From the NCBI GenBank assembly GCA_015488485.1, contig WFNR01000164.1, positions 1-49,502 on the forward strand: DNA of 49,502 bases, given 5' to 3'. The notes below the pieces were generated by a model. It was given only the letters and a program-made list of their open reading frames with translations. It was not told the DNA's origin and ran no database searches. Positions 15,107 to 22,596 of the stretch are shown here, piece by piece. The stretch is from Cyclobacteriaceae bacterium (lineage in GTDB: Bacteria > Bacteroidota > Bacteroidia > Cytophagales > Cyclobacteriaceae). Numbering within the stretch: position 1 is the stretch's first letter; every line of letters starts with the position of its first letter. The position numbers and the translations under genes are program-made.

Positions 15107-16417
15107 TTAATTGGCTGTGATGGTAACCTTAATCATGGCACTTACCTCCGGATACGTATAATTATCGTTCACCTTATCCACCGTACCGTTTTCATCGGTA
15201 CCAGTATTGGGGCCAGCCTGGCGTAGCGGCTGGTTCATTCCGGCTCCGGGAAATTCATTTACTTCGGTACCGGCATCCCACAGGCTTACCTGCATGGTCA
15301 TATCACCGGATACCGGCTGTCCCTGGTTAAAGAGCGGCAAGCCGCTGTCGTCAAAGGCAAAAAACAGGTCGTTCGATTGCACCAGCATGGTAGCAAAATT
15401 GAGGTTGTCGCCTTCGCTGGCAGTAAACTCGAAAGAGTAGCTGGCTCCCGGCATCAGCGGCCCGGCTGCCGAGGCACCATCAGGCGTATTGAACACTCCG
15501 CTGGCTACTACCCCCTGCATGCTGCTCAGGGCGGCTGCCAGTCCGCTGGGGTCTCCATCCTCCGCCAGTGCTTCCAGACCCTGACCGGCATCGGCCTGCC
15601 CCTGCATAAACAAGGGTGCGCTACCTGCGGGCGCCACTACAAATACCCCCGGAGCAAAAGGCGACACATAGCCGGCACTGGCAGCCAGGTTGCTGTTCAT
15701 CATACTTGGATCACCGTCTTCGGCAATCCTTTCCAACCCCGTGGAGGCCATGGTGCCGGCTTCAAACAGCTTGCCTGTATTGTCGTGCACCAGCCACACC
15801 CCGGGAGCCAGAGGTGTCTCCAGCATATTGCCACCCGATATATTTTCGATTTTGAGGGTAAAACTGTTGTCCCCATCATAGGTTAAGGTAGCTTTAATCA
15901 CCAGGTCAACGGCCGGATAGGTATAACCGTCCATTACATCAGCTATCATTTTGATGGTGCCATTTTCGGCCATGCCGGTATTGGGGCCTGACTGCCGCGG
16001 AGCCTGGTCGGGACCTACCCCCGGCTCCTGGTTTACCTCGGTGCCGGCATCCCACAGATAAATCTGGGCCGTCACATCACCCGTTACCGGCATACCGTTG
16101 TTATCAAAAAGCGGAATGCCGCTGTCGGCCGGAGCAAAAAACAGGTCGTTCGACTGCACAAACATGGTGGCAAACGACAGATAATGCCCCTTGCCGGCAT
16201 TAAAACTAAACTGATAGGCTTTGCCCGGAGTGGCAGGCCCCGGACTGCTGTCGCCTACTGGCGTATTGAATACGCCTGTCTGAAAATAAGCCTTCGGCTC
16301 ACTTACATTTTCGATTTTCACGGTAAAACCCGCTGAAGGCTTTACCGGCTCTTCTTTTTTCTTGCATGCTACACCCAATACCAGCAGGGCAGTAGCAAAA
16401 TACATTAATCTTTTCAT
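15107..16417 (-). CDS. Lipoprotein with two spondin-N domains
   Basis: 436 aa. It has an N-terminal hydrophobic segment (MKRLMYFATALLVLGVAC) with a probable lipid-attachment C18 followed by KKKEE. Two spondin_N domains follow, at about 30-160 and 300-436. Each carries the FATM(F/L)VQSNDLFFA motif, then LWDAGTEVN and PRQSGPNTG (LRQAGPNTG in the second). The middle (~187-300) has two copies of an E-D-G-DPS motif (AEDGDPSMMN, AEDGDPSGLA), part of the same duplication. Spondin domains are best known from extracellular matrix proteins; bacterial roles are not established. It is encoded 87 bases downstream of a sensor kinase and may be part of its regulon. Confidence 0.85.
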   Translation of the reverse strand: MKRLMYFATALLVLGVACKKKEEPVKPSAGFTVKIENVSEPKAYFQTGVFNTPVGDSSPGPATPGKAYQFSFNAGKGHYLSFATMFVQSNDLFFAPADSGIPLFDNNGMPVTGDVTAQIYLWDAGTEVNQEPGVGPDQAPRQSGPNTGMAENGTIKMIADVMDGYTYPAVDLVIKATLTYDGDNSFTLKIENISGGNMLETPLAPGVWLVHDNTGKLFEAGTMASTGLERIAEDGDPSMMNSNLAASAGYVSPFAPGVFVVAPAGSAPLFMQGQADAGQGLEALAEDGDPSGLAAALSSMQGVVASGVFNTPDGASAAGPLMPGASYSFEFTASEGDNLNFATMLVQSNDLFFAFDDSGLPLFNQGQPVSGDMTMQVSLWDAGTEVNEFPGAGMNQPLRQAGPNTGTDENGTVDKVNDNYTYPEVSAMIKVTITAN

Positions 16418-16504
16418 AGCATTTGAGTTTGTTTAAACCCAAAGCTCACTGAAAAGTATTACGGAAATATTACAAAAAAATAGACAATTTATTACATAGG
16501 GTTC

Positions 16505-17971
16505 CTATGCACTTTTCGGCAACACAAAAGTAAAAGTAGTGCCGCCTGTACGGTTGTTAAGCAGGGTTATGGTGGAATTATGAATCTCCAATATGCGCTT
16601 TACGATAGCCAACCCCAGTCCGGTGCTGTTTTTATCGAGGCTCACCCGCTTGTCGCCAATATGATAGCGGTCGAAGATATATGGCGCCTGGTCTTCGGGT
16701 ATGCCCTGACCGGTATCGGATACCTTGATTTGCACATTCTCTGACATATCGTCCACTTCCAGCGTAATGCTGCCGTTCTCAGGGGTATATTTAATGGCAT
16801 TGTCCACCAAATTCTGCAGTACCCTTTCTATTAAATGCACATCGGCATTTACCGCCAGTTGTTTTTTCTTGATGCGCGCCTCCAGGCTTATGCCTTTCTG
16901 CTGGGCGATAATACTGAACTCCCTGACCACGTCATGAATAAGCTCATCGATATAAAATATCTCTTTTTTGGGCTTGATCTGCTGCGACTCCAACTTGGTT
17001 AGCTCAAAGAGCTCCTCTACCAGTTTGCGCAGCCGCTCGGTACTTTCCAGGGCGGTGTTCAGGTATTTGCGCCTGTCGTCTTCGCTTATTTCCTGGTCTT
17101 TCATGATCAGCGTTTCTATATACCCTTGTATCACGGCCAGGGGGGTGCGCAGGTCGTGCGATACATTGCCCACCAGTTCCCTGCGCAGCTTCTCCATCGA
17201 TTTCATATTCTCAATATTGCCCACTATAGTGTCGGCCATATCGTTAAAGGCCAGCGCCAGGTCGTTTATCTCACCACCTTTGCTCACCGGTATGCGGGCG
17301 CTGAATTCCCCCTGCTGAAAACGCTTCACCGTGGTTATAATCTTATTGATGTTTTTGGTAACCGCCCAAAAAACCACCGAGCCGATGATAAAAGCCGCCA
17401 GCAGGGTAATGAGCATGGTGGCCGAACCGAGCCTGAGAATATAATTGCCTTGCAGCAGTGCCGAAACCGAATCGAGTTCTTCGCTGGCCAGAATCACATA
17501 TACATAGCCTACCACACGGCCGTTTTCTTTGATTTCGGCAGCCGAAAAAACTTTCTTCACCCCGGGATTACGCGGGTCATCACCCTCTATAATGCCCTCC
17601 CGGTGGCCTTGCAGAAAGGTCTTGATAGGGCCCAGGTCCACCCGTTTGGCCACCACCTTCTTTTCCGGAGCCACATAGTTGAGTATATTGCCCTGTGCAT
17701 CAAGCAGATACACCTCTATACTGGGGTTAATGGCCATCAGGTGGTGCATAATGGCATCGGTGGCATCTTCCGACAAGGTGCCGTTGATAAAAGGCTTTAC
17801 CTCCTTGACGATACTCTTGGCAATGGGGGCATTCAGCCGTTGGTTTTTTTCAATAAAATATTCTTCTGACATCCTGGTGGATATAAAGATATATGCCACC
17901 CCGATACCTGCCAGGATAAGAAAGAAAGTAAGCGATATCTTCCAGTAAAAACCGGTAAAAGGTATTTTCAT
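16505..17971 (-). CDS. Membrane sensor histidine kinase
   Basis: 488 aa. TM1 is ~11-31, followed by a periplasmic sensor region (~32-180), TM2 ~183-204 and a HAMP linker ~204-258. The HisKA domain has phospho-acceptor H272 in NVSHDLRTPL. The HATPase domain has the N box (N387, N391 in QNLVDNAIKY), G1 (DTGQGIP, 419-425), the F box (YIFDRYH) and G2 (GLGLAI, 451-456). All catalytic motifs are intact. It lies 9 bases after the response regulator, so they form one two-component pair. The signal is unknown; the extracytoplasmic region looks like a single-layer PAS-like sensor. Confidence 0.95.
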   Translation of the reverse strand: MKIPFTGFYWKISLTFFLILAGIGVAYIFISTRMSEEYFIEKNQRLNAPIAKSIVKEVKPFINGTLSEDATDAIMHHLMAINPSIEVYLLDAQGNILNYVAPEKKVVAKRVDLGPIKTFLQGHREGIIEGDDPRNPGVKKVFSAAEIKENGRVVGYVYVILASEELDSVSALLQGNYILRLGSATMLITLLAAFIIGSVVFWAVTKNINKIITTVKRFQQGEFSARIPVSKGGEINDLALAFNDMADTIVGNIENMKSMEKLRRELVGNVSHDLRTPLAVIQGYIETLIMKDQEISEDDRRKYLNTALESTERLRKLVEELFELTKLESQQIKPKKEIFYIDELIHDVVREFSIIAQQKGISLEARIKKKQLAVNADVHLIERVLQNLVDNAIKYTPENGSITLEVDDMSENVQIKVSDTGQGIPEDQAPYIFDRYHIGDKRVSLDKNSTGLGLAIVKRILEIHNSTITLLNNRTGGTTFTFVLPKSA

Positions 17972-17980
17972 AATAAAAGG

Positions 17981-18682
17981 TTAACTGATTTCATCATTAA
18001 AGCGATAGCCGACTCCCCAGGTAGTGAGCACAAATTGCGGCCGGGCGGCATCGGCTTCTATCTTGCCACGCAAGCGATTGATATGGGCATTTACCGTGCC
18101 CTCATAACCCTCGTATTCATAGCCCCAGATGAGGCTAAGCAGGCGCTCACGCGAATAAGTCTTGCCGGGATTGGCGGCCAGCAGCACCAGCAAATCAAAC
18201 TCCTTGGGAGTCAGGTCAACCCGCTCATCATCAAGGGTAACTTTCCTTCTGGCCAGGTCAATAGTCAGGTTAGCATAGCGCAGCACCTTCGTTTTGCTGT
18301 CCTGAATATGCGAGGTCCTTTCCGAGCGTCTGAGCAGGGCCTTTACACGGGCTATCAGCTCTCTGATACTAAAGGGCTTGGTCAAATAATCATCGGCCCC
18401 CAGTTCCAGGCCCAGCACCTTGTCTATCTCCTCGGCCCGGGCGGTCAGCATAATAATAGGCAGGCTCAGATTAGCGGCTCTGATCTCGCGGCATAGCTCC
18501 AGGCCATCCATAGCAGGCAGGTTGATATCCAGAATGGCCAGGTCAAAATTTCCAGCCAGCACTCTTTCCAGACCCTCACGGCCATCGGTACAGGCGGTAA
18601 GCCGGTAATCAGGCTCACAAAAATGAATGGCCAGCAGATCAATGATATCCTTGTCGTCTTCTACCAGGAGGATATTGGTCAT
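17981..18682 (-). CDS. OmpR/PhoB-family response regulator
   Basis: 233 aa. The receiver domain (1-~120) has acid pocket D9-D10, phospho-acceptor D52 in LAILDINLP, switch T80 and K102 in LTKPF. The C-terminal winged-helix DNA-binding domain (~135-233) shows VDLTPKEFDLLVLL, the recognition-helix region (GTVNAHINRLRGKIE) and the terminal VWGVGYRF-like TTWGVGYRF. It is first of the two-gene pair with the kinase. The target genes are unknown; the downstream spondin lipoprotein is a candidate. Confidence 0.96.
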   Translation of the reverse strand: MTNILLVEDDKDIIDLLAIHFCEPDYRLTACTDGREGLERVLAGNFDLAILDINLPAMDGLELCREIRAANLSLPIIMLTARAEEIDKVLGLELGADDYLTKPFSIRELIARVKALLRRSERTSHIQDSKTKVLRYANLTIDLARRKVTLDDERVDLTPKEFDLLVLLAANPGKTYSRERLLSLIWGYEYEGYEGTVNAHINRLRGKIEADAARPQFVLTTWGVGYRFNDEIS

Positions 18683-18761
18683 AGTCAGGTTGGTTCAGGT
18701 AGTTATCTTTTTATAACGGCAAAACAACCAGGATGTTTACCGTAATTTGCCTGCTTCTTTG

Positions 18762-18769
18762 TAATTTTG
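18762..18769 (+). promoter_or_regulatory. -7 box TAATTTTG
   Basis: Perfect TAnnTTTG match. A start near 18775 gives a 5' UTR of about 43 bases to the ATG at 18818 and excludes the upstream in-frame TTG at 18767 as the real start. The -33 element is weak (TTTA at 18736). Confidence 0.5.
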
Positions 18770-18817
18770 TTACTAACATCACAACTTCTGTCAGGCTTTG
18801 CAAGTATTATAATAAAC

Positions 18818-19306
18818 ATGTTAGTTGCATTTGATTCTTTGCCCGCCAGTGCCAGGGTGTGGATATATCAAGCTGGCGCTATGCTCAACGAAACGCAACA
18901 GGGCGTTATCGCAGAGCGCGCCACTGCTTTTTGCGAGCAGTGGAGCGCCCATAGCCAGCCCTTAAAAGCTTCGTTTAAGATACTGCACAACAGATTCCTG
19001 ATTTTGGCTGTGGACGAGTCCTTCAATACCGCTTCCGGATGCTCAATCGACTCTTCGGTGCACTTTATCCAAAGCCTGGAAAAAGAGCTGGGCGTCAGCT
19101 TCTTCGATCGCACTCAGATTGCTTTCCTGATTGACGATCAAGTGTATGTAGCCCCCCTCTCAAAATTACCGCAAGAGATCAATCAGGGGCGTATCACCCC
19201 CCAAACACCGGCTTTTAATCTGCAGGCACAGAATTTGCAAGACTTACAGGCAAAATGGCTGATACCGGCCGGACAAACCTGGATGAAAAGATATTTCAAT
19301 GCGTAA
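18818..19306 (+). CDS. Conserved Bacteroidota protein (often mislabelled ABC transporter ATPase)
   Basis: 162 aa from the ATG at 18818, beginning MLVAFDSLPASARVWIYQ. I recognise the family from this N-terminus, the ASGCSIDSSVHFIQSLE segment, FFDRTQIAFLI, and the C-terminal WLIPAGQTWMKRY. It lacks Walker A, Walker B and signature motifs, so an ATPase annotation would be wrong. No membrane segment or signal peptide. Function is unknown. The 3' end overlaps the PorE-like gene by 8 bases, suggesting co-translation. An in-frame TTG at 18767 lies inside the promoter box and is not the start. Confidence 0.75.
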   Translation: MLVAFDSLPASARVWIYQAGAMLNETQQGVIAERATAFCEQWSAHSQPLKASFKILHNRFLILAVDESFNTASGCSIDSSVHFIQSLEKELGVSFFDRTQIAFLIDDQVYVAPLSKLPQEINQGRITPQTPAFNLQAQNLQDLQAKWLIPAGQTWMKRYFNA

Positions 19307-21335
19307 GTACTGGTTTATATTATTCCTGCTTATTCCTTTGGCTGGGTATAGTCAGCTCAAAAAGGCCGACAAAAAGCTTAAGCGAGGCGAATACGAACTG
19401 GCCATTGCCGCCTATAAAAAACTCCTCGACAATCCTAAGTACGCGGCCGAAGCTAATTTCAAGATAGGCGAAGCCTACCGGCTGTCAAACCGCATCAAAC
19501 AAGCCAAGCCTTACTACGAGGCAGCCATCAAGCAAGGCTACAAAAAACCGGAGGCCTTTTTCCATTTGGCCTACGCCCTCAAAGCCCATGAAGACTACCG
19601 TGGGGCCGAAAAGCAGATGAAGCAATTCTTGCAAATCGGCCAGGACGAAAAAATGCTCGCTATGGCCGAAAAGGAGCTTGACAACCTGGCCTATCTGGTG
19701 GTGCTCAATGAGAAAGAAACCTACTATCGGGTAAAAAATCTGTCGGCCCTCAACACGCGCATGGCTGAGTACTCACCCGTCTATAACAACGGCTATCTGT
19801 ACTTTACCAGCAACCGCTATGGCGGCAAAACTTACAAAGCAACCGGCACCCCTTTTACCAACATATACCGCGTCAAGACCAAGGGTGCCCGGGTTGACAC
19901 CACCACCATAGAGCCGCTGCCCAACGACCTGAACACCCCTAATGCCAATGACGGCACTATTACCTTTTCGCCCGATGGTAAAACCATGGTATTTGCCAAA
20001 GGCAATACCGGCAAGCGCAAGGGCACAGCCGATGTCAATCTGTATATTTCACGCTATCGCAACAAGGCCTGGTCGGAGCCGCGCATGCTGCCGATCAGCC
20101 GCCCCGACACGTGGGACTCCTCACCCAGCTTCAGCCGTGACGGTCGCACTCTTTATTTTGCTTCGCTGCGCGACCACCCCGATGCCCAGGGCGGTATCGA
20201 CCTGTACTCGGCCCGTATGGACCGCAGAGGGCGCTTCGGCCAGGTGAAAAACCTGGGGCCGGAGATTAACACCCCGGGTGATGAGATGTTTCCCTATATC
20301 TCCAGCGATGGCCACCTGTATTTCTCCTCTACCGGCCATCCCGGACTGGGCGGGCTCGATATCTTCGTAGCCAAGCGCCAGGGCGGCAAGGTCACCGTAG
20401 AAAACCTGGGGCGCCCTATCAACTCCTCCAGCGATGACTTCGGCATCTTTCTGTTCAAAGCCGACCGCGGCTTTTTCTCCTCTAACCGCCCGGAAGGCAA
20501 AGGCGATGACGACATCTGGACCTTTGTAAATACCGACCCCAACCTGAAAACCGTCAACTATTTTCTGGCCGGGGTAACCAAAACACGCGATGAAGACAGC
20601 GGCAAAGAGCAGATACTGGCCAACGTAAAAGTGAAGCTGGTTGATGCCAACGACAATGAGCTGGACGAAATGGTTACCGGCACAGACGGTAAGTTTCAGT
20701 TTCGGGTTTATGAAAATGAAAACTACGAACTGATAGCGGAAAAGCAGGGCAAGGATGCCGAAAAATACTATGTAACCCGCGTGCCATACAGTACGGTGGG
20801 CAAATCCATCCCTCAGGAAGAGCTCAAAGAGCTGGTTACCAACGTAACCTTCGATACCACCGTTTATCTGGAGCCGATTATCCTGGAAAAACCCATTGTG
20901 CTGAAAAACATCTACTATGAGTTTGCCAAGTGGGATATCACCCCGCAATCGGCCCAGGAGCTCGACCGCCTGGTGCAGATCATGAAAGACAACCCGGACA
21001 TCATCATCGAGCTGAGCTCGCACACCGACAGCGTGGATACCGAAGCCTACAACATGCGCTTGTCGCAGCGCAGGGCCGAAGCGGCTGTTAACTACCTCAT
21101 CCAGGCCGGCATCTCACCCGACCGCCTGATTGCCAAGGGCTATGGCGAGTCGCGCCCTATTGCCCCCAACACCAACCCCGATGGCACCGACAACCCCGAA
21201 GGACGTGCCCTCAACAGGCGCACCGAGTTTAAGGTGATCAGGATAAACAAGCGCAAAGGCAAGGGCGACAATGAATTTGACGAGGACAAGTACTTCGAAG
21301 GGGTGGACGATGATGATGGGGGCGGACGCCTCTGA
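19299..21335 (+). CDS. PorE-like OmpA-family envelope protein (TPR, beta-propeller, CRD, OmpA)
   Basis: 678 aa with signal peptide 1-~18 (FILFLLIPLAGYSQ). TPR repeats cover ~20-130. A PD40/WD40-like propeller follows (~150-415) with repeated SPDGKTMVFAKG, SRDGRTLYFAS and SSDGHLYFSST strands. A carboxypeptidase-regulatory-like domain (~430-520) comes next, then a C-terminal OmpA peptidoglycan-binding domain (~540-660) with ELSSHTDS and RRAEAAVNYL. This is the architecture of PorE, a type IX secretion component that links the outer-membrane complex to peptidoglycan. PorE is a lipoprotein, whereas no lipobox is evident here, and paralogues with this layout are common. The C-terminus ends in an Asp/Gly-rich tail. 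Confidence 0.8.
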   Translation: MRKYWFILFLLIPLAGYSQLKKADKKLKRGEYELAIAAYKKLLDNPKYAAEANFKIGEAYRLSNRIKQAKPYYEAAIKQGYKKPEAFFHLAYALKAHEDYRGAEKQMKQFLQIGQDEKMLAMAEKELDNLAYLVVLNEKETYYRVKNLSALNTRMAEYSPVYNNGYLYFTSNRYGGKTYKATGTPFTNIYRVKTKGARVDTTTIEPLPNDLNTPNANDGTITFSPDGKTMVFAKGNTGKRKGTADVNLYISRYRNKAWSEPRMLPISRPDTWDSSPSFSRDGRTLYFASLRDHPDAQGGIDLYSARMDRRGRFGQVKNLGPEINTPGDEMFPYISSDGHLYFSSTGHPGLGGLDIFVAKRQGGKVTVENLGRPINSSSDDFGIFLFKADRGFFSSNRPEGKGDDDIWTFVNTDPNLKTVNYFLAGVTKTRDEDSGKEQILANVKVKLVDANDNELDEMVTGTDGKFQFRVYENENYELIAEKQGKDAEKYYVTRVPYSTVGKSIPQEELKELVTNVTFDTTVYLEPIILEKPIVLKNIYYEFAKWDITPQSAQELDRLVQIMKDNPDIIIELSSHTDSVDTEAYNMRLSQRRAEAAVNYLIQAGISPDRLIAKGYGESRPIAPNTNPDGTDNPEGRALNRRTEFKVIRINKRKGKGDNEFDEDKYFEGVDDDDGGGRL

Positions 21336-21387
21336 TCCACATTCCTCATAATTATTGGGTCATGCCCATGCTGCCTGCGAAAATGAC

Positions 21388-21395
21388 TATTTTTG
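21388..21395 (+). promoter_or_regulatory. -7 box TATTTTTG, purM (near-leaderless)
   Basis: Perfect TAnnTTTG, with only four bases between its G and the ATG at 21400. Transcription would start on or next to the initiation codon, giving a leaderless mRNA. No convincing -33 TTG is seen at the right distance. Confidence 0.45.
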
Positions 21396-21399
21396 CCGC

Positions 21400-22587
21400 A
21401 TGAGCAAACGCTACCAGCAACGCGGGGTTTCAGCCGGCAAAGAAGACGTACACCAGGCCATTAAAAAAGTTGACAAAGGCCTTTTTCCGGGGGCTTTTTG
21501 CAAAATAGTACCCGACTACCTGGGCCACGACCCGGACTGGTGTGCCGTGATGCATGCCGATGGAGCCGGCACCAAGTCATCGTTAGCCTACCTCTACTGG
21601 CGCGAAACGGGCGACCTCTCCGTTTGGCGCGGCATTGCCCAGGATGCCATCGTCATGAATACCGATGACCTGCTGTGTGTAGGTGCTACCGGCCCTATCC
21701 TATTGTCATCCACCATCGGGCGCCACAAAAAGCGTATCCCCGCTGAGGTGGTAGCTGCGCTGATCAATGGTACCGAAGAGGTGCTGGCCATGCTGCGCGA
21801 CCACGGTCTGGAAATCATCTCCACCGGTGGCGAAACAGCTGATCTGGGTGACCTGGTGCGCACTGTGGTGGTAGATAGCACCGTAACGGCCCGCCTGCCA
21901 CGCCAGGAGGTGATCGACAACAGCCGCCTGGCTGCTGGCGATGTGATAGTAGGACTGGCCTCATTCGGGCAAGCCACCTATGAAGACAGCTATAATGGCG
22001 GCATGGGCAGCAACGGCCTCACCTCAGCCCGCCACGACCTTTTTCACCACGATTACGCCCGCCTCTACCCCGAAACTTACGACCCCGACATGCCAGCCGA
22101 ACTGGTGTACAGCGGCCCCTACAAGGTAACCGATGCGGTAGAAGGCCTGCCGGTGAATATGGGGCAACTGGTGCTGGCGCCTACCCGCACCTATGCCCCG
22201 CTGGTAATTGAAATGCTGCGTAGCCTGCGGCCGCACATCCACAGCATGGTGCACTGCAGCGGGGGCGGACAAACCAAAATCACCCATTTTCTGCCTAAAG
22301 AAAAAGGCCGGGGGCTGCATGTAATCAAAGACAATCTGTTTGACACCCCGCCCCTGTTCAGGCTCATCCAGGAAGCCAGCCAAACCCCCTGGGAGGAAAT
22401 GTACAAGGTCTTCAATATGGGCCACCGCCTCGAAATCTACCTGCCAGAAGCCTATGCCGCAGAGGTAATGGATATAGCCCGCTCTTTCAACATCGAAGCC
22501 CGCCTGATAGGCCGTGTGGAGGCTGCTGATAAAAGCAGCCTGACCATCCGCTCGGCCTATGGCACCTTTGCTTATCCGGTGGCCTGA
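21400..22587 (+). CDS. purM: Phosphoribosylformylglycinamidine cyclo-ligase (AIR synthase)
   Basis: ATP-dependent ring closure of FGAM to AIR, step 5 of purine synthesis. 395 aa from the ATG at 21400 (MSKRYQQRGVSAGKEDVH). This is longer than the ~345-aa E. coli enzyme but, as I recall, normal for this phylum. The PurM signatures are a DGAGTKSSLAY loop, NTDDLLCVGA, STGGETADLGD and GLASFGQATYED, then a C-terminal AIRS_C domain with HCSGGGQTKI and NMGHRLEIY. An in-frame TTG at 21355 would add 15 residues unlike the family and lies upstream of the promoter box, so ATG 21400 is preferred. Confidence 0.93.
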   Translation: MSKRYQQRGVSAGKEDVHQAIKKVDKGLFPGAFCKIVPDYLGHDPDWCAVMHADGAGTKSSLAYLYWRETGDLSVWRGIAQDAIVMNTDDLLCVGATGPILLSSTIGRHKKRIPAEVVAALINGTEEVLAMLRDHGLEIISTGGETADLGDLVRTVVVDSTVTARLPRQEVIDNSRLAAGDVIVGLASFGQATYEDSYNGGMGSNGLTSARHDLFHHDYARLYPETYDPDMPAELVYSGPYKVTDAVEGLPVNMGQLVLAPTRTYAPLVIEMLRSLRPHIHSMVHCSGGGQTKITHFLPKEKGRGLHVIKDNLFDTPPLFRLIQEASQTPWEEMYKVFNMGHRLEIYLPEAYAAEVMDIARSFNIEARLIGRVEAADKSSLTIRSAYGTFAYPVA

Positions 22588-22596
22588 CAGCCGTAG

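Noticed and set aside
18420-18496. Possible second gene opposite the response regulator
   Set aside because: Short frames opposite a well-supported receiver domain, with no start signal or family match.
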